Positions 21,191 to 31,599 of a stretch of DNA of 64,000 bases are shown piece after piece. Each line of letters opens with the position of its first letter. The first letter of the stretch is position 1. A program made the position numbers and the translations under genes. The stretch lies in NCBI GenBank assembly GCA_964036045.1, contig OZ038381.1, positions 63,240,242-63,304,241 of the forward strand. Reading direction: 5' to 3'. The notes under the pieces are model-generated. The model saw nothing but the letters and a program-made list of their open reading frames with translations, made no database searches and was not told where the DNA came from. Source of the DNA: Eutreptiella sp. 'Long Island Sound 2002' (taxonomy: Eukaryota > Euglenozoa > Euglenophyceae > Eutreptiales > Eutreptiaceae).

Positions 21191-21417
21191 TCCTGTGTGC
21201 GCCATTACCTCTGTGCATTTTGAAAAACAAATTTGTTTTTCCAGCATACAACTGACGCAGAGGTACCCCTGGTGTACCCTCTGCACTACAGGCAACAGTG
21301 TTCCCCTGAGTGCGACAACACCTCGTTACCTGCTGAGCGGCTGATCGGCTGAGGAAGGATTAACGTAGAAAGGGCAACCTCCATGCTGAGGAGGATTTCG
21401 GATAGAAAGTCGAGAGT

Positions 21418-24400
21418 ATGAACCTTGACCCTCGACTGAAGAAACTGCTTCTAACCTATGAGGAGTTGTTCGGCGCCTTGCCTTCCCCTCTTTCATGCAA
21501 AAAACTGGTCTAAATGGACCTGAAACTCACACCTGAGTTTGAGAAAACGAGAGGGAGACATCGTCCCTACCCCAATCCTCAGGAATAGGTTGGGGAAATT
21601 GAGCGCCAGATACAGGAATGTATTGATGCTGGCCTGGTGGACGAATATAAGAAGGGGGACTACCCCCATCACTGTAGTCCCTGTTTGCTAGTTGCTAAAC
21701 CCGGATCGACCGCCCTGCTACTGGTTGCTAACTACAGGGAAGTCAATAAGAAAACGCAGAACCACTTGAGGAGCATTCGTAACAGGGAAAACACCCTTGA
21801 GCGCATTGCAAGATGGAGGTATAAGATGAAAATGGACAAGGGCAGTGGTTTCTGGCAGGTTGACCTAACAGCCCCAGTTCACCAACTGCTTGCGTTTCTG
21901 ACCCCTAAAGGGCGTGTATTTAAATGAAAAGTAAATTCAAATTGTACATTATGCCTTTTGGGTTTCCAACGCCCCGGCACTCTTTCATGAACTGAGGAAC
22001 CAAAATTTGTATCTACTGAGGTGCAGGCCTCTGGTACAAGAATTGATTTCTCGAGGGGCTGAGATGGGGGCACACATCTATGGGGTGAGTTTGGGTACCA
22101 ATACCGAAGAGGACCATATGCTCCTCCTCCGCGAGTGTTTCACTGTTTGTCAGGAAAATCATCTCCGTATCAAACTTGATAAATGCGAGCTTATGAGAGA
22201 GGGGATGGAGTACCTGGATTTTTATGTGGGGTATGGCTGGTGGAAACCCGCCGCGTCTAAGATGCAGCCCCTACCGGACATGCAGATTCGCAATGACCCT
22301 AAGAAGGGTGTACACGAAGTGAAGAGTTTTTTGGGCGCCTGTTACTTCTATCGGCGCCACATCCACAATTTTACCTAAACCCCCGCCCCTCTCACAGACC
22401 TAATGAGGAAAACTACTCCCTGCAGGGGGACCCCTAGGGGAGAGGAACGTTTCCAGGAGCTGAGGAAGAAAATCGCCTTCTCCAACTGCCTGGGGCTACC
22501 TCGCCCTGAGCGTGAGATCATCCGATCAGTGACGCCAGTGAGGTAGGGGGGGCTGGAACAAATTACCAATGGTAACAGGTTAACGCTGCAGCGCTAGCCC
22601 GTTGACATTATTGCACCCCAAGTTGAGACAGGGATGGTTCTCTGAACCATGACAATGCCTGCAGTGATTGGCGACTGGTGCCACTTGGTCAATGGACCTT
22701 GAAATGGAACCAGGCTCGGTACAACCACAGCACCTATGGCGAGGAACTCGTGGCCGGTATATTATTGCTCTTTTCACAATCCAGACTATTGGGATCCAGC
22801 GGTATTGTCTGGCTATGTGACCAGGAACCGTTGAAGTCCTGCCAGAAGGGCCCGCCACCGAAGAAAGGGAAAGTGAAACGGTGGCCGACATACCTCAGCC
22901 AATTCAGGCTTACGCTCCACCATATCCCTGATGTAAAAAACGAACTGTCTGACTATATATCGCGCAGCAACTTCGATGCGCCTAGTCTATTGGCGAGAGC
23001 TCTAATTCTCTTGACAGAGAGGTTTTCCAACGCATGGACGTCCAGCCAGACTTGTCTCTGCGTAAGACTGGAATCCTCGGGGGCTGGAATCTATTCGACT
23101 ATCAGTTGGAAATTTAAAAATACTCTCCACACCCTCGGCACTGCTTTTTGGCCCCGTGTCATAGACGGGCGCCAGGGGTATCATAATAACCAATATCTCT
23201 TCTACGAGATTGGTATAGTTGTCCCTGAGGCACGGCCCGATGGGTGGCTACAGTGGTGCCATCTCAGCTCAGGTCACACTGGCGCTAACCGCTCAGTGGA
23301 CTTCTTGCGGGAGTGTTTCTACTCCAGTCTAACCATGACTGAAGTGAGGTCTCGTATGCAGACCATTGTTGATGCTCGTGGCTGTCATGCCAGCAAGCAG
23401 AGCAATAGTAGGGATAGGGGACTAATCCCGAGCTTACCCATACCCTATTGTGCTACGTCTCTTCTCTACGTGGGTTTCATCCACAGCCTACCAAACTTTG
23501 GTGGCTACAAAAGTTGCCTAGTTGTAACCTGTGGTCTGTCACGCTTCACACCTGTGTTTCCTTGCAGTAAGAATATCACAGGTGAACAGACTGTGAAAAT
23601 GTTGATCGAACAATAGTTTGAACGATAGGGAGCACCCAAAGAAGTGCACTCTGATGAAGATGTACCCATCTGTAGTGACACATGATGGTACAAACGTGTT
23701 CGGAACGCACTCAACGTTCAGATGACTGAAGGTCAGCATTATCCTCACACATTTAACCCTCTTTGCGAGAGACAGAACGTGCGAATCATGATAAAACAGC
23801 AACGTACGAAAAATTTGGTACTACTACTGCCGTGGTCTGTGCTAACCATGAACTCGCAGAGGAGCTCGTGCACAGCTTTCACCCCCCACGAACTGTCTCA
23901 TGGCGAACGACCTGCTTGGTAGTTCAGCACCCCCTTTCCTGGGGACTTCAAGACCTCTGTTAGGAATTGGCTGGAATCCAAGCTGTCTATGGCCAACCTG
24001 AGACACGTTCGTGAACGTGAACTGAGCCGACAAGATCGCCAATGGCGACCTGCCAGTTTGAGGGTTGTTGACCTTGTTTTGGTTCACCACTCACAATCAC
24101 CCTCCTGGCCTCGTAACGGCCTGCAGGACCCTTTTCGGGGGCCTGTTGGTATTATCAGGATAGATGGATCTAGAATACATGTCAGGTGCAGTCCACATCT
24201 ACCTGGTGAATTACTATGGGCCCCAAACAGTTGAGGCACTACAGCTCCGCAAACAACGTGTCCTGGGAAGAGTGCCGCCTAGGCGATAACGTGGTCGAGA
24301 AAATCAACCTGCAGAACGCTGCCTCACTTGAAGAGGCTGACAAAAGGGAGGAGATGACTGCCGAGTAGATGGCAGTCGATGCATACTATGTTGTGGCAGG

Positions 24401-24611
24401 TATTGCCAGTCACAAATATAAGCAGGGTTGGAAATTAGTCACCCTTTAGGAAAGCTATGGAGTTGCCGAGGCAACCTAGAAGCCCATGTCTGCCGTCATC
24501 CAACCCGACGGAGGTATGTACCCTGTGGTTTGTTCTTACCTCGTTGAGAACAACGAGGGACAGCTACTAACCCGCGCTTTGTCCCTGACCCAGCATAAGA
24601 AGAAAAGCTAA
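21418..24611 (+). pseudogene. Dead Ty3/gypsy chromovirus pol, element 1
   Basis: Plus-strand order: RT, RNase H, integrase, chromodomain-like end. RT begins MNLDPRLKKLLLTYEELFG and includes KMKMDKGSGFWQVDL. The catalytic Asp-Asp position reads AHIYGVSLG, so both aspartates are lost. RNase H is represented near 22,680-22,990 (YGEELVAG, CDQEPLKS, ELSDYISRSN). The integrase zinc-finger part is at about 23,250-23,410 and the core near 23,470-23,820 (VVTCGLSRFTPVFP, VHSDEDV, LCERQNVR). The end (24,370-24,610) matches the chromodomain region of element 2. There are many stops, several at former Trp or Gln codons, and frames shift repeatedly. No gag or protease precedes it: the sequence just upstream is satellite DNA. 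No LTRs identified. Confidence 0.85.
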
Positions 24612-25180
24612 TCCTCTTGTGCCTATCTATTGTTTGTCCCTAAACAAACTGAGGAGGTTACAAGCTTCAAGAGGCTGTGGTATACCCGAGACATCCCCTC
24701 TACCCGTTGGGAGTCTGCTGCGGGCAACGCCTGGAGGAGTGTAGGCTTCCCCCAGGGATACCCTTCCCCCTCCACGGGGAAAGCAACACTCAAATTCATC
24801 GGAATACCACCAGGCCGCCTATCTTGTTTGCAGCCCAATGGTCAGTCAGTCCTATTGCCACAGCCTCCCATCGTACATTAATCTGCACAGTGTAGTATGA
24901 AGAATGCGCCCACACGCTTAACTAGGTACCCATGGGGTCTGATCAGTCCGGCGTCCCCCCCTCCATAACACCACCCCAACTGCAGATCACCTGAACACCA
25001 CCGCCTACGTGAACAGGTTCGGTCCCTTCGGAACTCACAGTTGAGGCCCTTTACTCGCAACCCCCGACTGTTCTCCAACCTTCCAGGGGCGGTAGAACTT
25101 TTGTGCCGACAGCTAGGCCTACTCAGTGTGTGCCGGGATGGGCTCAGGACTCTGGTAGAGCTCCAGTCTCAGTGGGTGTA
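24612..25180. repeat. 3' flank shared by Ty3 elements 1 and 2
   Basis: Non-coding sequence directly after the pol remnant, clearly homologous to 29532-30110 after element 2. Both contain ACCACCAGGCCGCCTATCTT, CGCCCACACGCTTAACTAGG and GAACAGGTTCGGTCCCTTCG, and similarity ends at GTGGGTGT. It should be the 3' untranslated region and/or part of the 3' LTR of this family; no LTR border could be fixed. A minus-strand frame (GLRVKGLNCEFRRDRTC) is common to both copies. Confidence 0.7.
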
Positions 25181-25189
25181 CTAACTGGG

Positions 25190-25612
25190 GGTTTTGTTGC
25201 AGCCGGCCCGTCAGATGTGGTGTTCATTGTGTTGCGACGGGGGCGTGCCTAGCGCGTTGTTTTGGTTCGCCGTCATCCGAGCTGCCACTGGTCTGCTTGT
25301 CCAGGATTGTGCGGCAGCTCGTATCAGCCTAGGTGTCTGTGTTAGGTCGCTGTAGGCTGTCCCCTACGCTGTTTGTCTCCCGTCGGGTGTGTTTTGTTGT
25401 GGCTCGTCCATGGTTCCTGAGGTTGTTACGTTGTTGCCAGCACTATGCTTGGCTGGTTTTGTTGGTTGGCCGTCGTCTTCGCCGCCTAATGGTCGGCTTG
25501 TCCTGTTGCTGGATGTGTTGGGCCTGTCCTGCTGTCGGATGTGTTGGGCCCTGGTTGCCGTTTGGGGTCGGTTTCGGTTGTTCTGGTTGGTTTGGCCCGC
25601 ATATATGTATGT
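25190..25612. other. GT-rich stretch between Ty3 elements 1 and 2
   Basis: Strongly G+T-rich plus strand (TGTTGGTTGGCCGTCGTC and similar) with no gene. Its composition resembles the blocks at 18.5-21.2 kb and 31.6-33 kb, and like the first of these it lies directly upstream of Ty3 RT sequence. Confidence 0.4.
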
Positions 25613-27107
25613 ACTGAGGCGCAGAACTTTAGTACAAGAGTTGATTTCCTGAGTAGCTGAGATGGAGGCTCACGTTGATGACGTGAGCTTGGGTGCCAAT
25701 ACCCAAGAGGACCATATGCTCCTCCTCCGTGAGTTATTCACTGATTGTCAGGAAAATCATCTCCAAGTCAAACTCAAAACGTGGGAGTTTATGAAAGAGG
25801 AGATGGAGTACCTGGGCTTCGATGTGGGGTATGGCTGGTGGAAACCAGCCGCGTTTAAGATGCAGCCCCTACTGGACATGCAGATTCGCAAAGACCCTAA
25901 GAAGGGTCTACACGAAGTGAGGAGTTTTCTGGGCACCTGTAACTTCTATCGGCGCAGCATCCACAGTTTTGCTTAAACCTCTGCCCCTCTCACAGAGCTA
26001 ATGAAGAAAACTACTCCCTGGAGGTGGACCCCCAGGGTCGCGGAGTGTTTCCAGGAGTTGAAGAAGAAAACCGCCTTCTCCGACTGCCTGGGGGTACCTC
26101 GCCCTAAGCGTGAGATCATCCCGATGACTGACGCCAGTGGTGTAGGGGGGGCACGAACAATTTACCAATCGCAAGAGCTTAACCCTGCAGAGTCAGGCCT
26201 TTGACATTATTGCAACTCAGGTATCACTTGGTCAATCGAACTGGAAATGGAACCAGGCTCGGTACAACTACAGCACCTATGACCAGGAACTCCTGGCCGG
26301 TATATTGGTGCTCTCCTCACGATCCGGACTATTGGCATCGAATCGTATTGTCTGGCTATGTGACCAGGAGCCGTTGAATTCCTTTCAGAAGGGCCCACCA
26401 CCAGAGAAAGGGAAGGTGAAACGGTGGTGGACATACCTCAGCCAGTTCAGGCTAACCCTCCACCATATCCCTGATATAAAGAACGAACTGACTGACTATA
26501 TATCGCGCAACAACTTCGATGCACCTAGCTTATTGGCGAGAGCTCTGATGCCCTTGACAAAGAGGCTTTCCAAGCACATGGACGTCCTACCGGACCTGTC
26601 TATGCGTACGACTGGAATCCTGAACCGTTGGAATCCAACCGACTATCAGTTTGAACATAAAAGTATTCTCCAGACCCTCAGCAATGGTTTTTAGCCCCGT
26701 GTCCAGTGGTATGTCATGCCAGCAAGCAGAGGAATAGTAGGGATAGGGGACTGATTTCGAGCTTACCTGTACCGTATTGTGCTACATATCTTGTCTACGT
26801 CCTTTCATCCACAGCCTACCACACTTTGGTGGCTACAATAGTTGCCTAGTTGTAACCTGTGGTCTGTCACGCTTCACGCCTGTGTTTCCTTGCAGTAAGA
26901 ATATCACAGGTGAACAGACTGTGAAAATGTTGATCGAACAATAGTTTGAACGATACAGAGCACCTAAAGAAGTGCACTCTGATGAAGATGTACCCATCTG
27001 TAGTGACACATGATGGTACAAACGTGTTCAGAACGCACTCAAAGTTCAGGTCACTACAGGTCAACCCTATACACACACATCTAACAATCTTTGCGAGAGA
27101 CAAAACC
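25613..27107 (+). pseudogene. Dead Ty3/gypsy chromovirus pol, element 2, 5' part
   Basis: Starts in mid-RT, homologous to element 1 from about 22,010. RT palm reads AHVDDVSLGANTQEDH, so the Asp pair is kept. Then come YLGFDVGYGWWKP, SFLGTCNFYRRSIH, RNase H segments (MTDASGVGG at about 26,123; YDQELLAG; CDQEPLNS; ELTDYISRNN) and a short integrase core (VVTCGLSRFTPVFP, HSDEDV). It carries the same stops as element 1 at the end of the RT segment (TAA at 25,974-25,976) and after the MLIEQ stretch. It is interrupted at 27108 by a DNA transposon. Confidence 0.85.
27103..27107 (+). repeat. Target-site duplication AAACC, left
   Basis: AAACC directly before the transposon; the same five bases follow it at 28819-28823. 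Element 1 has GAACGTGCGAATCATG at the same point of integrase, so the empty site would read AAACCTGCGAATCATG. Confidence 0.85.
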
Positions 27108-27131
27108 CTTACGCGGCTCAAGTTGCATGGT
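27108..27131 (+). repeat. Left terminal inverted repeat
   Basis: 24 bp, pairs with 28795-28818 at 23 of 24 positions. Confidence 0.9.
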
Positions 27132-27483
27132 CAAAATCACACCAAATGCACCCAATTTGGACGATGCAAAAAAATAGTTTTTCACAGGCTCTGTTTTTTG
27201 AAAACAGAAAATTAGTCCAAAGAAAGTATCCTTCTTACCATTTGTGCCATTTTGTGCCCTTTTTTCAGACAGCGGAAAACAAAAAAATAAATAAAAAATT
27301 AAATAAATCTTATGATTTCAGTGCAAAATGATGTCCTTTTAGCGGAAATTGGCCAATAAATACATTTTGCGTTCCCCTTGTTTTTTGGATGAACATGGTC
27401 TGCAGAAAAGACGATTGCAACATCATTTTCTGTTCAGCATGTTCGGTGCATACCTGGAAAAATGATTTATTGATCGAAATCTA

Positions 27484-27501
27484 TGCGCAAGGCCTCGCAC
27501 A
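27484..27501. repeat. Palindrome family copy 1 (imperfect)
   Basis: TGCGCAAGGCCTCGCACA, centred on AGGCCT. The weakest member of the family. TTGAT / ATCAA arms lie just outside. Confidence 0.7.
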
Positions 27502-27590
27502 ATCAAGACCAAGGATCATTCAAACAGAAGCATGGCGGACGAAATATCAATGCAAAGCATAGATATTTCATGTGGTTTAAGGGCTGCCCC

Positions 27591-27610
27591 ATGTGCGAGG
27601 CCTCGTGCAT
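27591..27610. repeat. Palindrome family copy 2
   Basis: ATGTGCGAGGCCTCGTGCAT. Flanked by an additional inverted pair GTGGTTTA (27572-27579) and TAAACCAC (27618-27625). Confidence 0.8.
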
Positions 27611-27777
27611 AACTTACTAAACCACAAACCTCAGCGGATTCATTTTCCTTTGGAAAGACGGCTTCAGGGTCGAGTGGTCTTACCACCCACCCCACGGTTT
27701 GAATTTTGATTTGCACTGCCTGAAAAAAAAGGTATAGGTTGTGACTTTCAGGTTCTGGGACTGCATTGCAGTCCTCA

Positions 27778-27797
27778 TTGCGCGAGGCCTCACGCAA
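27778..27797. repeat. Palindrome family copy 3
   Basis: TTGCGCGAGGCCTCACGCAA. Flanked by TTCTGGG upstream and CCCAGAA downstream; a further small palindrome ACTGCATTGCAGT lies in the left spacer. Confidence 0.85.
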
Positions 27798-28258
27798 AAA
27801 AAGGCCCAGAAAATATATTCTTTGTACCATTGTGATGGGTTCCCATCTGATAGCGCTTGTGCAAAACTTTCACTGAAGCAACGAGTATCTAAATTGTCGT
27901 TGAGTCATTTAAATTTACCAGAAGCTTGCCCCCCCCTGGAGGCGGAAAACCTCTTTTTGGGCTTGGTCAGCCCCTGCGCTTGGCAGACTGCTTCCCCCAG
28001 GGCACCTTCTTCCTCCAGGTATCGAACATCACCTTGACAATTGGCGTGGTTTGCACTACATTGCATTTTACTCTCCAAAAAATCAGTTCCTGTGGCCCAA
28101 ACAAACGCTCAAAAAAGTGCCACGCATGGCAAATTCATATTTTCTTTGCACATTTTACTACGATCTATAGTGAACAACAGAAGGATCAGTTTTTCGTCAT
28201 CTAAAGCTACAAGGGGGGTCCCTGTCCATCTCAGCGTCATCTGCTGAGTGGACATGCT

Positions 28259-28729
28259 TCATGTGTTACCAGTGATACTCTTTTGTTTGCTTGACACTCC
28301 CCATAACTTGTGGCAGGTGTGCATCATGAGTGATGCTGAAGGATGCACCCGGTGCAACACCTCCAACGTATGTGCTCCTTTTGTTAGGAATGCAACAACA
28401 TTAGAAATGATTTCTTGAGTCATCAGATAGATTTGCAACGCTTGTTTAGAGCGCTGAATGTCCGCCCGCGTAAACATAATGTACAATGTGATCAAGTCAA
28501 GGGTGCCTGTAATGTCACTCCAGTGTAGGCGCCTGCTTGATTCCTCAATTCTACCATCATTACCTGACTTTGGAGGGGCAATGGACTGCTCATTGCGCCA
28601 GGCCTCGCGCAAGGAACAGTCCATTGTTCCCAAAAAAGCATTTTTTGGACCCATGAGGACCAAGGAAAGGCCAAAATTCCTTATATAAGAGTTCTCTTGG
28701 CGTTTCAAAAACGGCTTGATTTTTTGCAA
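28259..28729 (-). CDS. Hypothetical ORF carried by the TIR transposon (156 codons)
   Basis: The longest frame inside the transposon. Its C-terminal two thirds look protein-like and helical (LDLITLYIMFTRADIQRSKQ, SNVVAFLTKGAHTLEVLHR, CHKLWGVSSKQK), while the N-terminal part reads through palindrome copy 4. No DDE transposase or zinc-finger signature. It could be a captured host-gene fragment, a decayed transposase exon or chance. Confidence 0.25.
   Translation of the reverse strand: MQKIKPFLKRQENSYIRNFGLSLVLMGPKNAFLGTMDCSLREAWRNEQSIAPPKSGNDGRIEESSRRLHWSDITGTLDLITLYIMFTRADIQRSKQALQIYLMTQEIISNVVAFLTKGAHTLEVLHRVHPSASLMMHTCHKLWGVSSKQKSITGNT
28579..28626. repeat. 48-bp nested inverted repeat around palindrome copy 4
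   Basis: CAATGGACTG (28579-28588), CTCA, the 20-bp palindrome TTGCGCCAGGCCTCGCGCAA (28593-28612), GGAA, then CAGTCCATTG (28617-28626). The outer arms pair perfectly over 10 bp with equal 4-base spacers. Confidence 0.9.
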
Positions 28730-28794
28730 GCCAAAGACTGGTTCTTTTGATGTTTTTTGAGGCCCTGTATTTTGGGCACTTTCTGTCGTTTCAT

Positions 28795-28818
28795 ACCATG
28801 CAACTTGAGCCGCCTAAG
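28795..28818 (-). repeat. Right terminal inverted repeat
   Basis: 24 bp, inverted partner of 27108-27131 with one mismatch. Confidence 0.9.
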
Positions 28819-28823
28819 AAACC
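28819..28823 (+). repeat. Target-site duplication AAACC, right
   Basis: Second copy of AAACC; integrase sequence of Ty3 element 2 resumes with TGCGAATCATG. Confidence 0.85.
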
Positions 28824-29531
28824 TGCGAATCATGATGAAACCTTTTCCTGGGGACTTCAAGACCTCTGTTGGGGATTGGCTGGAACATAAGCAGTCTATG
28901 GTTAACCAGGCACGAAATAACCAGAGACAAGTTCGTGAACTAGAACTGAGCGCACAAAATCTCTATGGCGACCCGCCAGTTTTAAGGTTGATGACCTCGT
29001 TTTGGTTCACCACTGACGACTACCCTCCCGGCCTCGTATTTGCCTGCAGGAGCCTCATTGGGGGCCCTATGGTATTATCAGGATAGATCGATCTAGGATC
29101 AATGTCAGGTGCAGTCCACATCTAGGTGGTAAATTACTATGTGCCCCTAAACACTTGAGGCACTCCGGATCCGCAAACGACGTGTCCTGGGAAGGGTGCC
29201 GCCTAAGTGATAAAGTGGTTGAGAAAATCAGCCTGCAGAACGCTGCCTCACCTGAAGAGGCTGACGAACGGGAAGAGATGACTGGCGAGGAGATGGCAGT
29301 CGATGGATATTATGTTGTGGCACGTGTCCCCCGCCACGAATATACACAGGGTTGGACGTTCCTCACCCTTTAGGAAAGCTTTCGAGTTTCTGAGGAGACC
29401 TAGGAACCCATGTCTGCCTTCATCCAACCCGACGGAGGTATCAACCCCGTGGTTCATTCTTACCTCGTTGAAAACAACGAGGGACAGCTACTAACCCGCG
29501 CTTAGAGCGTGACCCAGCGGAAGAAGAAAAG
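28824..29531 (+). pseudogene. Dead Ty3/gypsy chromovirus pol, element 2, 3' part
   Basis: Continues the integrase after the transposon: FPGDFKTSVGDWLEHKQSMV, then the C-terminal region and a chromodomain-like end (YYVVARVPRHEYTQGWTFLT, then after a TAG SAFIQPDGGINPVVHSY and LVENNEGQLLTRA). TAG codons at 29,372-29,374 and 29,402 replace probable Trp codons. Both are also present in element 1, so the two copies derive from an already damaged source or from duplication of one locus. A chromodomain would target integration to modified chromatin; this one cannot be made intact. Confidence 0.75.
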
Positions 29532-30110
29532 CTAATCTCCTTGTGCCTATCTATTGTGTTTCTCTAAACCAACTCAGGAGGTTGCAAGCTGCAAGAGGCG
29601 ATGGTATACCGAAGACATCCCCTCTGCCCGTTAAGAGTCTCCTTCGGGCCACTTCCGGAGGAGTATAGGCTCCCGCCGGAGATACACTTCCCCCTCAACG
29701 AGGAAAGCAACACTGGGGATCATCGGACTACCACCAGGCCGCCTATCTTGTTTGCAGCCGAATGGTCGGTGAGTCCTACTGCCACAGCCTCCCATCATAC
29801 ATTAATCGCATAGTGTAGTACGAAAAACGCGCCCACACGCTTAACTAGGTATCCATTGGGTCTGATCAGTCCGGCGTCCCCCTCTCCATAAGACCCCCCC
29901 AACGGAGGATCACCTGAACATTAACGCCTACGTGAACAGGTTCGGTCCCTTCGGAACTCGCAGTTGAGGCCCTTTACTCGCAACCCCCACTGTTCTCTAA
30001 CCTCCCAGGGGCGGTGAGCACTCTTGTGCTGACAGCTAGGCCTACTCGGTGTGTGCCAGGAAGGACTCAGGACTCTGGTAGAGCTACAGCCTCGGTGGGT
30101 GTGCTGATTG
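29532..30110. repeat. 3' flank of Ty3 element 2, homologous to 24612-25180
   Basis: Non-coding counterpart of the flank after element 1, same order of conserved blocks, diverged by scattered substitutions and small indels. Similarity stops near GTGGGTGTGCTGATTGG. Confidence 0.7.
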
Positions 30111-31599
30111 GCACCCCCATTCAGGTTCGGCGCTCCAAGCACCTACACATCCGCTGCTTTTGGACTCGTACTCCTGCCCTGGTTGTGCCCTGCACTCTCA
30201 TGTCTGTGGTTACCAGCGTGAGCCAGATGGCCCCTTTTCAGGTTTGCGGCTACCGAGCGAGTAAGTGCCTTGTTGACCACGTGTTGCATGGGATACGCCC
30301 TAATGTGATGACCTTGGGGAGCCAACGAAGAGCGTTGGCTTCCTAAACCAGGAAGGAAAGCCAAACAAGGTGTTGAAGGCAAGGTTTGTCCTCCTCGGGG
30401 ACAAGCGTGCCCACGGTTAGGACCCCTGACTGGTCCAGACTGGTGGTGGTCTACTCGTCTTGGCGGTGTTACCATACCCCTAGGTATGCTACGTATGTCT
30501 TTGTGTTTCTCACTTCTATCCCCAGGTTGGCTGCCATCATCGGCCTTTACGAATGTAGGACCGAACCTCCTAGTCAGCTATGGCCGCCGATTTCTGTGCT
30601 GGCGCCCAACCTTTGGGGTAAAAGGCAAACCCCCTACCTACTAAAGAGGGAAGGGCTGGTCAAATGTGCTATGGGCATGCAAAATGCCTGCTTTTCTAAA
30701 GCTGAAAAGCTAACACACACCCCCTGCCCGCAAGGAAAAGTACGCAGAGCAGGAGACACCACTACACTACACTCACTTATGCCAGCACCAGCCTTCGCAG
30801 GGAGGGTGAGCACACCCGCACTCAGTCCCTACCTGGCTTGCTGAGCCTAACCCTTATACACTATACTGGATGGGTGTGACAAAGAAGTCTCGGGCCCCAG
30901 TGCCCCCCCTGTGAAAGCACAAAGGAAGACAGCGCCACTAGGCTGCTGTGGCCTGACAGAGAGGCTCTCACGCCCTTATCTGCCAGGGCTTGGAGGGATT
31001 GCACTTGTGTGTTGTACGCACATCGTGTAGTAAGCGTTGTTGATGCTGAAGACGTCCGGTCCTCGCCATTCCTGGCTAGGATTCAGTGTGAATGAATGAA
31101 TGAATGAATTTGTGATAACTTGTCCATGGGCTGCTTCCCCAGGTAGGTAGGTAGGTGCACTCGGTCGTGGAGAGGCACCCCTTGGTTCCCCCTGGCGTCG
31201 CCCCTGTGACGAACAGGAAGAGGCTCCGCGCGTGAAGAGGGGAGGTGGCTTACATCCCGCTAGACCTGACTGTTGGCCCCCAACAAAGCGGCCCCGGGCA
31301 ACAGTGGGAGGACTGATCGCCGCCGGCGTGACGTGCTTGTCTCGCCAGGAGGGTGTGCCCCCGTGCTTGCGCACGTCCCCTCCTTTGGGCGGAACCCTAG
31401 AGGTTCACCGGACTTCCTGGCGTATCCCGTTCCTGAGGCATGCATGCACGTTTTTGGTACTAGGGTTCCGAGGCGCTTGGGCGTCGCACGCTCCGCCTCG
31501 AGTCCCAAAGCAGCGCAGGCCTTAGGATGCAGCCTTACCCCCGGTCCCCGGATCTCGTTTGGCCGGGTCACCTGCATGGCACGGGCTGCCCCAGTGCCC
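30111..31599. other. No recognisable gene; simple repeats
   Basis: Contains a perfect 8-bp hairpin (AGCCAACG 30320-30327, CGTTGGCT 30333-30340), a GAAT run near 31,090-31,108 and GGTA repeats at 31,142-31,157. A 152-codon plus frame (30386-30844) has no recognisable domain and I do not call it a gene. Confidence 0.4.

Larger units (their letters stand above)
27516..27830 (-). other. Minus-strand ORF inside the transposon, probably not a gene
   Basis: 104 codons spanning two of the palindromes, which it reads as AREA/REAS-type segments. No domain, no ATG context worth noting. Confidence 0.15.
27108..28818. mobile_element. 1,711-bp TIR DNA transposon inserted in Ty3 element 2 integrase
   Basis: Ends are inverted repeats of 24 bp with one mismatch: left end CTTACGCGGCTCAAGTTGCA, right end (read inward) CTTAGGCGGCTCAAGTTGCA, each followed by TGGT. 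Flanked by a 5-bp duplication AAACC, and removing it restores continuity with element 1. The inside is AT-richer than its surroundings, has no recognised transposase, and carries four copies of a 20-bp palindrome plus a 156-codon minus-strand ORF. It is therefore non-autonomous, or its transposase has decayed. Superfamily not determined: a 5-bp target duplication with CTTA ends does not match a family I can name with confidence. Confidence 0.9.
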
